The notes under the pieces are model-generated. The model did no database searches and was not told the origin of the DNA. It saw only the letters and a list, made by a program, of their open reading frames with translations. Shown one piece after another: positions 43,466 through 47,322 of a DNA stretch of 47,322 nucleotides (positions within the stretch are counted from its first letter, which is position 1; every line of letters starts with the position of its first letter). Both the position numbers and the translations under genes were made by a program. Origin of the DNA: a virus; the IMG/VR virus record IMGVR_UViG_3300032047_000029, positions 1-47,322 of that record, one strand, 5' to 3'.

Positions 43466-43845
43466 TAGCTATCTAATTTTGCAGTTATGTTATCCGAATG
43501 GTCTTGAAGTTCTTCGACCGTGCTTTGAATGTTATTCATTAATTGTTCTTTTTCTCTATCACTCAACATAAAGTTATCATCATCATCACCCTTATTACCA
43601 GCAGTTGCCATTCTCTGTACAATGGTTGCCAACTTAACAAGTTGTTCATCATTCTTTACATTGATTTCTAAATACTCTTTCAACATAGGAATTATTTGTA
43701 CGGCCGTATCGCCATCCTTGATAAACCCAACCACCTCTTTCATCAGTACTTCTAACTGAGTCTTGTTCTTGTTTGAGTTATCATAAATGTCCTTAAATAC
43801 ATCTGATAAGGTTTTACCCTCGAAAACTTCGAAATCTATCGCCAT
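43465..43845 (-). CDS. Small acidic helical phage protein, unknown function
   Basis: 126 residues, acidic and mainly helical (FEVFEGKTLSDVFKDIYDNSN; later NKGDDDDNFMLSDREKEQLM; ends EELQDHSDNITAKLDS). There is no signal or membrane segment. It is the first gene of the leftward structural operon; the 11-base promoter candidate at 43,899 is ~53 bases upstream, and the stop overlaps the ATG of the spike gene. A chaperone or hub-assembly role is possible, but no family is recognised. Confidence 0.6.
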   Translation of the reverse strand: MAIDFEVFEGKTLSDVFKDIYDNSNKNKTQLEVLMKEVVGFIKDGDTAVQIIPMLKEYLEINVKNDEQLVKLATIVQRMATAGNKGDDDDNFMLSDREKEQLMNNIQSTVEELQDHSDNITAKLDS

Positions 43846-43898
43846 AATTTTACCTATATTGTTACAATAATAAATATCAAATTCTTAAAAAATTGGTG

Positions 43899-43909
43899 TA
43901 TATAAATAT
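43899..43909. promoter_or_regulatory. Candidate viral promoter element TATATAAATAT in the divergent gap
   Basis: The third copy of the identical 11-mer, in the 159-base gap between the leftward 126-residue gene and the rightward small membrane protein gene. In the plus sense it contains TATAAATA (43,901-43,908), a perfect T4 late word ~97 bases before the plus-strand ATG. In the minus sense it reads ATATTTATATA, ~53 bases before the minus-strand ATG. It could serve both divergent units. A 5-bp stem GTCGG/CCGAC (43,952-43,972) lies in the plus-strand leader. Confidence 0.5.
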
Positions 43910-44004
43910 ATATGAATCAATTTTTCCTAATATATACAATAGTTATTATTTGTCGGTAAATAAAACTCCGACTAAATTGATTAACTAACGGGAGATATAA
44001 CCAT

Positions 44005-44226
44005 ATGAAGGAAATCATAACACTCGTAAAAGGATACGCAGATGACTTAGCTCAACTGATGTTATCGCTGGTAGCCATTGGTGCGGTTTCTGAAATTATA
44101 TTCGGAAGCGGTATCTTCGGCGTTAATGTTATTGGTAACCTAACAGCAATTATTAATAATTTCGGCGAATCTGGTTTCGCTGGATTAGTCGCATTATTGG
44201 TGTTGGTGGGTTTATTCCGTAAGTAG
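44005..44226 (+). CDS. Small two-helix membrane protein in a plus-strand island
   Basis: 73 residues: MKEIITLVKGYADDLAQLML, then hydrophobic LVAIGAVSEIIF (helix ~15-33), a glycine-rich bend, and a second hydrophobic helix near the end (FAGLVALLVLVGLFRK). Strong GGGAG ten bases before the ATG. Unlike neighbours it uses many G/C-ending codons and reads noticeably less AT-rich, a sign of strong expression or foreign origin. It is flanked upstream by a late-promoter word and downstream by a strong terminator, forming a single-gene unit opposite to all surrounding genes. It could be a virion or membrane peptide made in large amounts; specific function unknown. Confidence 0.75.
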   Translation: MKEIITLVKGYADDLAQLMLSLVAIGAVSEIIFGSGIFGVNVIGNLTAIINNFGESGFAGLVALLVLVGLFRK

Positions 44227-44247
44227 TACTATATCGGATGACTAAAT

Positions 44248-44277
44248 AAAGGGGGAGCTTATCCGAGTTCCCCCTTT
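44248..44277. terminator. Bidirectional intrinsic terminator
   Basis: A near-symmetric stem AAAGGGGGAGCTT / GAGTTCCCCCTTT (two G-T pairs) with a 4-base loop ATCC. On the plus strand the right arm runs into a five-T tract directly after the small membrane gene. On the minus strand the GH6 gene's stop codon lies in the A/T flank and the stem is followed by TTTATTT. It therefore insulates two converging units and is by far the clearest terminator in the window. Confidence 0.88.
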
Positions 44278-45096
44278 TTAATTTATAAGAGATAAGGTTT
44301 TTTTAGCATTAAATCTACCAGCTTTAGGCCAACCATTTACAGCACCATCACTTTCACCTGGTGTTTTAATCCAAAGATAAGCATCACACTTTCTTGAATT
44401 AGTTCTGATAGTAGGTTCTTCACCAAGTTTCATATCTTGTGGATTGAATGTTTCCCAAACCTCGTTACCATTTCTTGATGTATCTATAACATAATTTAAA
44501 TTTGTTTCTTCAGATATTTTATCACCATATCGTAAACACTTATCTGTTGTTACGAAATTACTCACATTAATAGAAAAACCCTTTATATCACCTTTGTTAA
44601 ATAAATTAAGATAAGTTGCAGCATCTGTTTTCTTTAACCAATTTGGATGTCCAATATCAAGATATACTTGTGCATTGGTATTTGATAATAAACCTAAAGC
44701 TTTTTTAATCAACCTTGTACGATTAGTTCGTTGAAAGAAATTCATCTTTCTCATATGTGGAATTGCATCTGGTTCAAAAATAATTATTGGTTTAAAATTT
44801 CCAATACCTAAAGCAATATCACCAACATATTTTAGATATTGTTTTTCTGTTAAACCACCCTTTGAATGTCCACCCATATCTCTACCAGGTATAGCATATA
44901 AAACTATAACTGGTTGAGCTGGATGTGCTCTTCTACACAATCTTCGAATACTATGAGTTAACTTTCTACCAAGTTTTGGTTTCTTAGGATTCCTTGTTAA
45001 CCAAAAAGAATTTGGATATGATGTAATAGCTTTTAACTCTGGATATTTATCGGTATTGTTTTTCCGATAATTCCAATCTTGTTGATATAACTTCAC
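44278..45096 (-). CDS. Glycoside hydrolase family 6 (cellulase/cellobiohydrolase-type) enzyme
   Basis: 272 residues, the size of a bare GH6 catalytic barrel. Successive GH6 blocks: VLYAIPGRDMGGHS (D73, the 'P.RD' aspartate), PIIIFEPDAIPH (D110, the general-acid position), VYLDIGHPNWL, GFSINVSNF, YVIDTSRNG and YLWIKTPGESDG (D250, the proposed base position). All three key acidic residues are present. The family hydrolyses beta-1,4-glucan by inversion. There is no signal peptide and no carbohydrate-binding module, so it would act on intracellular glucan, be released on lysis, or be packaged on the virion. The GTG start overlaps the sigma gene's TGA, so it is translationally coupled to the late sigma factor. 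The actual substrate is unproven. Confidence 0.87.
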   Translation of the reverse strand: MKLYQQDWNYRKNNTDKYPELKAITSYPNSFWLTRNPKKPKLGRKLTHSIRRLCRRAHPAQPVIVLYAIPGRDMGGHSKGGLTEKQYLKYVGDIALGIGNFKPIIIFEPDAIPHMRKMNFFQRTNRTRLIKKALGLLSNTNAQVYLDIGHPNWLKKTDAATYLNLFNKGDIKGFSINVSNFVTTDKCLRYGDKISEETNLNYVIDTSRNGNEVWETFNPQDMKLGEEPTIRTNSRKCDAYLWIKTPGESDGAVNGWPKAGRFNAKKTLSLIN

Positions 45097-45815
45097 TCAA
45101 ACCAACTACCAGTTCGTTTAGTATCAACCGAGCCAGTAGTTAAATATGCCTTGTGTAAATTGTTATGATGTTTCTTCATCACATTAATTACACGAGTTAT
45201 GTGTTGTGTATTAGAACCAGTCATTTCACGAATAAGAATGTATAATGCTTTCTTATTAAAGTTATCGATATTATGTCTCATATCAATTAACTCTACTACC
45301 GAATTAGCAACATCCAAATCTTTCTTTCGTTTAAAGACTGTAGTTAAATTATTTCTCCAATAATCAGCAAGTTGTTCGATGTACTCCATCTTCATACTAC
45401 GAGATTCTTTACCACGAAGTTCTGTGACTGGGTCTCTTTTATAATCCATCACATCCTCACTATCGTGTTGTTTCATCTTCTTGTAATTATTGTTGTTGTG
45501 TAGAATCAAATAGTTCTTAGCAACAATACTGAAATAACTAAATGCCTTTCCCTTACCCTCAGCAAATTTGTGAATATTCATATATAAGAATGAAACCACT
45601 TCGTGTTTAACATCCTCACTTGGAACATCAAAGTAATAAAACTTAAATGTATGAATTATATTCTCAGCAAGTTTCTCAAATGGTGTACGAATATGTTCAT
45701 TATAAATTCGTTCTTTCATATGAGCACGAGTTTCTTTATTCAAGCGAATGATTGCATCTTCAGTTCCTTGATGAAAGTAATATCGTGGTGAACCCTTTTT
45801 TGCTTTTCTTGGCAT
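45093..45815 (-). CDS. Late-transcription sigma factor, T4 gp55-like
   Basis: 240 residues. The central region DVKHEVVSFLYMNIHKFAEG-KGKAFSYFSIVAKNYL is sigma region-2-like (polymerase-binding helix plus the 'aFsYf..va.n.l' core) and matches gp55 proteins of T4-like cyanophages and marine phages. It continues with KKMKQHDSEDVMDYK and a helical C-terminal part (LYILIREMTG..TQHITRVINVMKKHHNNLHKAY), which may be an additional DNA-contacting domain. It directs host RNA polymerase to TATAAATA late promoters; such words occur at 14,873 (minus) and 43,901 (plus). The ATG overlaps the preceding gene's stop by one base. Confidence 0.82.
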   Translation of the reverse strand: MPRKAKKGSPRYYFHQGTEDAIIRLNKETRAHMKERIYNEHIRTPFEKLAENIIHTFKFYYFDVPSEDVKHEVVSFLYMNIHKFAEGKGKAFSYFSIVAKNYLILHNNNNYKKMKQHDSEDVMDYKRDPVTELRGKESRSMKMEYIEQLADYWRNNLTTVFKRKKDLDVANSVVELIDMRHNIDNFNKKALYILIREMTGSNTQHITRVINVMKKHHNNLHKAYLTTGSVDTKRTGSWFE

Positions 45816-46075
45816 TATATATCCTCTTCTGTTATTTTGTTTAAATCATTGACAGTGTCTTTAATTGCTGTAAAGACTGTTCCGATTTCATCATCGGATT
45901 TGAACTTACCCTCTGAATCTAATTCATCAAGTGTTCGTTGTGTTAGAATGATTTGAGCTGAGAAGTTCTCAACCCACTCTTCTAATCTTTCTACTTTTTG
46001 TATTTGATTATATGAAGTCCACGCAAGTGTAAAACTTAATATAAAACATACTACTGCAAATATTTCTAATATCAT
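45815..46075 (-). CDS. Small single-pass membrane protein
   Basis: 86 residues. One N-terminal hydrophobic helix (ILEIFAVVCFILSFTLAW) is followed by a charged helical region (EERVENFSAQ-like heptads: VERLEEWVENFSAQIILTQ, TLDELDSEG) ending in an acidic tail. One-base overlaps with the HD hydrolase gene upstream and the sigma gene downstream show that it is part of the same operon. Function unknown; it could tether a cytosolic partner to the inner membrane. Confidence 0.65.
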   Translation of the reverse strand: MILEIFAVVCFILSFTLAWTSYNQIQKVERLEEWVENFSAQIILTQRTLDELDSEGKFKSDDEIGTVFTAIKDTVNDLNKITEEDI

Positions 46076-46848
46076 TACTTATCTCCAAATAACTCATTAA
46101 ATAAATCTTTTGGTGATTCACCCGTGAGTTTAGTTTCTACTTCTGACTTAACGGCATCTTTGATATTACCTACTGATTTAAGAACTCGTTTAGTCTCTTT
46201 TTTATCTCCACGCTTCCACTCATCCGATTCGATAAATGTTGCCATCATATCTGCTTGGTGTAGTATTCGTGATATATGACTTCTCAATCCAGTCTCTGGT
46301 AAGAAGGTCATTAAATATTTTTTATTTGCATCTTCATACATTCCATCTGTTAACATCAATCCCATATATTCATTTTCTGTTAAAGGTATTTGGAAGTGTT
46401 GTAATAAATAAAATGCTCTATCTGTTACTGTCATATAAGGTAACTCTGGATTATGTGTATAAATCTTACCTTGATTCTTACGATGCCAATCTGATTCATT
46501 TGGTATATAGTAATCGTGTTCTAAATTACCTACCTTACCTAAATCGTGATGTAATGCAGCAAAGATTAATTCTTCATCCGTGAAGTTAATGTCTGCTCCC
46601 TTTTCTTCCCACAACTTTTTTACTGATTGTGAAAAATCTACAATGTGTAAAACATGCTCTACATATCCACCCACCATAGCATTGTGATAATGTTCTTTTG
46701 CACTTGCTGGTGCTAACATCATTCTATCTTCAAAATAATCATACATCTTATTTAATTTCTCTAGTCTCTCACCAGAGAAAGTCATCGTAATAATATTTCG
46801 AAGAGTTTTATAGTTCTCTTGTATTTTTTCTGCTGATAAACTTTTCAT
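46075..46848 (-). CDS. HD-domain phosphohydrolase-like protein
   Basis: 257 residues from ATG 46,848; a longer frame opening with TTG at 46,911 is rejected because that codon lies in the predicted -35 box. Conserved metal-binding residues: H65 in VGGYVEHVLHI, H101-D102 in AALHHDLGKVGN, then a helix HQADMMATFIE supplying the last aspartate. HD proteins hydrolyse nucleotides, (p)ppGpp-type signals or cyclic nucleotides. The substrate here is unknown; a role in nucleotide metabolism or in removing a host signal nucleotide is possible. It is first in an operon that continues with the membrane protein, late sigma factor and GH6 enzyme. Confidence 0.78.
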   Translation of the reverse strand: MKSLSAEKIQENYKTLRNIITMTFSGERLEKLNKMYDYFEDRMMLAPASAKEHYHNAMVGGYVEHVLHIVDFSQSVKKLWEEKGADINFTDEELIFAALHHDLGKVGNLEHDYYIPNESDWHRKNQGKIYTHNPELPYMTVTDRAFYLLQHFQIPLTENEYMGLMLTDGMYEDANKKYLMTFLPETGLRSHISRILHQADMMATFIESDEWKRGDKKETKRVLKSVGNIKDAVKSEVETKLTGESPKDLFNELFGDK

Positions 46849-46881
46849 ATTGTTTCTAAATCTCCAATTTAATATGACCAT

Positions 46882-46911
46882 AATATAAGGCTTTTTGCCT
46901 ATACAAGTCAA
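46882..46911 (-). promoter_or_regulatory. Sigma-70-like promoter ahead of the HD/sigma/GH6 operon
   Basis: On the minus strand TTGACT (46,906-46,911) and TATATT (46,882-46,887) are separated by 18 bases, a good -35/-10 arrangement. The spacer contains AGGC-AAAAA-GCCT, a small hairpin that could also be a weak terminator for the preceding gene. The predicted transcript would start ~25 bases before the HD gene ATG. Host-type promoter placement fits early or middle expression of the late sigma factor. Confidence 0.5.
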
Positions 46912-46920
46912 GTGTTTTTT

Positions 46921-47322
46921 TTATTTTATTGAATTTAAATAAGAACCACCAATGTTCCAAAATAAAGTTTTCCCTTTAAGTTTCTGTATATTATCCTCTA
47001 ACCAATACCATTGTTTCTTGTCCCAAAATTCATTACAATCAAATGGTACTTTATAATCATCCATCATATCATCAAATGCATATGGTGATTTTTCGAGTAT
47101 TATATTTTTCAAATCACCAGCGTGATTCTCATTTAAAATCTTTTTTGTTGATGAGAATGCACTCATCGTAATAGAATAAACTTTTCTTGATTCGTTATTT
47201 AACTTCCACCAATCATCTCCGTACTCTAAAAATTCTTTTATTAATCCACTTGCAGTAACACCACTACCAATACTAACAACAAGGTTATCATATTCCCTAT
47301 CTTTTAAAACTTCTCTCATTCT
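46921..47322 (-). CDS. PLP-dependent enzyme-like protein, C-terminal part (cut by window edge)
   Basis: The frame is open to the right edge; an in-frame ATG at 47,319 is probably internal. The visible ~133 residues start with DNLVVSIGSGVTASGLIKEF, like the glycine loop plus following helix that hold PLP phosphate in fold-type II enzymes (ACC deaminase, D-cysteine desulfhydrase, tryptophan-synthase-beta relatives). Near the end is KTLFWNIGGSYLNSIK, resembling the C-terminal 'T..fwhTGG....' strand of ACC-deaminase-like proteins. The lysine that binds PLP would be outside the window. It would be an auxiliary metabolic gene; assignment is moderate because only the C-terminal half is seen. Confidence 0.45.
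   Translation of the reverse strand, partial: RMREVLKDREYDNLVVSIGSGVTASGLIKEFLEYGDDWWKLNNESRKVYSITMSAFSSTKKILNENHAGDLKNIILEKSPYAFDDMMDDYKVPFDCNEFWDKKQWYWLEDNIQKLKGKTLFWNIGGSYLNSIK

Noticed and set aside
46849-46911. Extended N-terminus of the HD hydrolase from a TTG at 46,911
   Set aside because: The TTG belongs to the predicted -35 box, the added residues do not look like an HD family start, and the ATG at 46,848 gives a normal N-terminus.
1-47322. Cyanophage or pelagiphage identity
   Set aside because: The baseplate and sigma genes are shared by many marine T4-like viruses, but no photosystem or cyanobacterial genes are present, and the T9SS domain, PorV-like protein and signal-peptide style point to an FCB host.
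1-47322. tRNA genes, CRISPR arrays or insertion sequences
   Set aside because: No cloverleaf with a CCA-proximal arm, spaced direct repeats or transposase motifs were noticed by eye in the few non-coding gaps; a covariance-model scan was not possible.

Overview
This window is part of the genome of a large, tailed, T4-like virus (contractile-tail myovirus type). It is strongly A+T-rich and very compact, with most genes abutting or overlapping by 1 to 17 bases, and nearly everything lies on the minus strand. Recognisable T4-type parts are a gp6-like baseplate wedge protein, a gp25-like wedge protein, a gp5/gpV-like spike protein, a gp55-like late sigma factor, a gp61-like primase, and a single protein joining the gp47 and gp46 (SbcD/SbcC) functions. 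No tRNA, CRISPR array, insertion sequence or integrase was seen.

The host is probably not a cyanobacterium or proteobacterium. The virus encodes a secreted protein ending in a type IX secretion (T9SS) sorting domain of the NYPNPFN kind, directly followed by a PorV/PorQ-like outer-membrane protein, and four of its predicted signal peptides appear to be cut just before a glutamine. T9SS is confined to the Bacteroidota/FCB group. The form of the sorting domain resembles Marinimicrobia, Ignavibacteria and relatives more than Flavobacteria. This host assignment is inference.

Layout, left to right. (1) 1-14,807: host-recognition end of the tail: a truncated glycosyltransferase-like gene, an adhesin-like protein with a C-terminal Hint (intein-like) domain, a small unknown, and a 4,329-residue repetitive fibre. 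(2) 14,808-15,088: a regulatory gap and a small plus-strand ribbon-helix-helix gene. (3) 15,062-19,886: replication and recombination genes. (4) 20,100-28,830: an accessory envelope block: HExxH metallopeptidase, PAP2 phosphatase, basic microprotein, holin candidate, ferredoxin, membrane-anchored coiled-coil proteins, two CsgG-like proteins around a beta-barrel, a 19-residue cysteine-rich peptide, the PorV-like protein and the T9SS cargo. (5) 28,947-43,845: baseplate and tail genes, including a 1,678-residue protein with a second Hint domain. (6) 43,846-44,277: a plus-strand island with one small membrane protein and a strong terminator. (7) 44,278-47,322: a GH6 family glycoside hydrolase with all three expected acidic residues, the late sigma factor, a small membrane protein, an HD hydrolase and a truncated PLP-enzyme-like gene.

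The most striking content is the envelope block plus the GH6 enzyme. The virus appears to carry its own T9SS client and shuttle-like protein, a CsgG-like export set and a polysaccharide hydrolase. Together these suggest that it remodels the surface of an FCB host during infection. An identical 11-base element (TATATAAATAT) in three intergenic gaps ahead of minus-strand transcription units is a candidate viral promoter.
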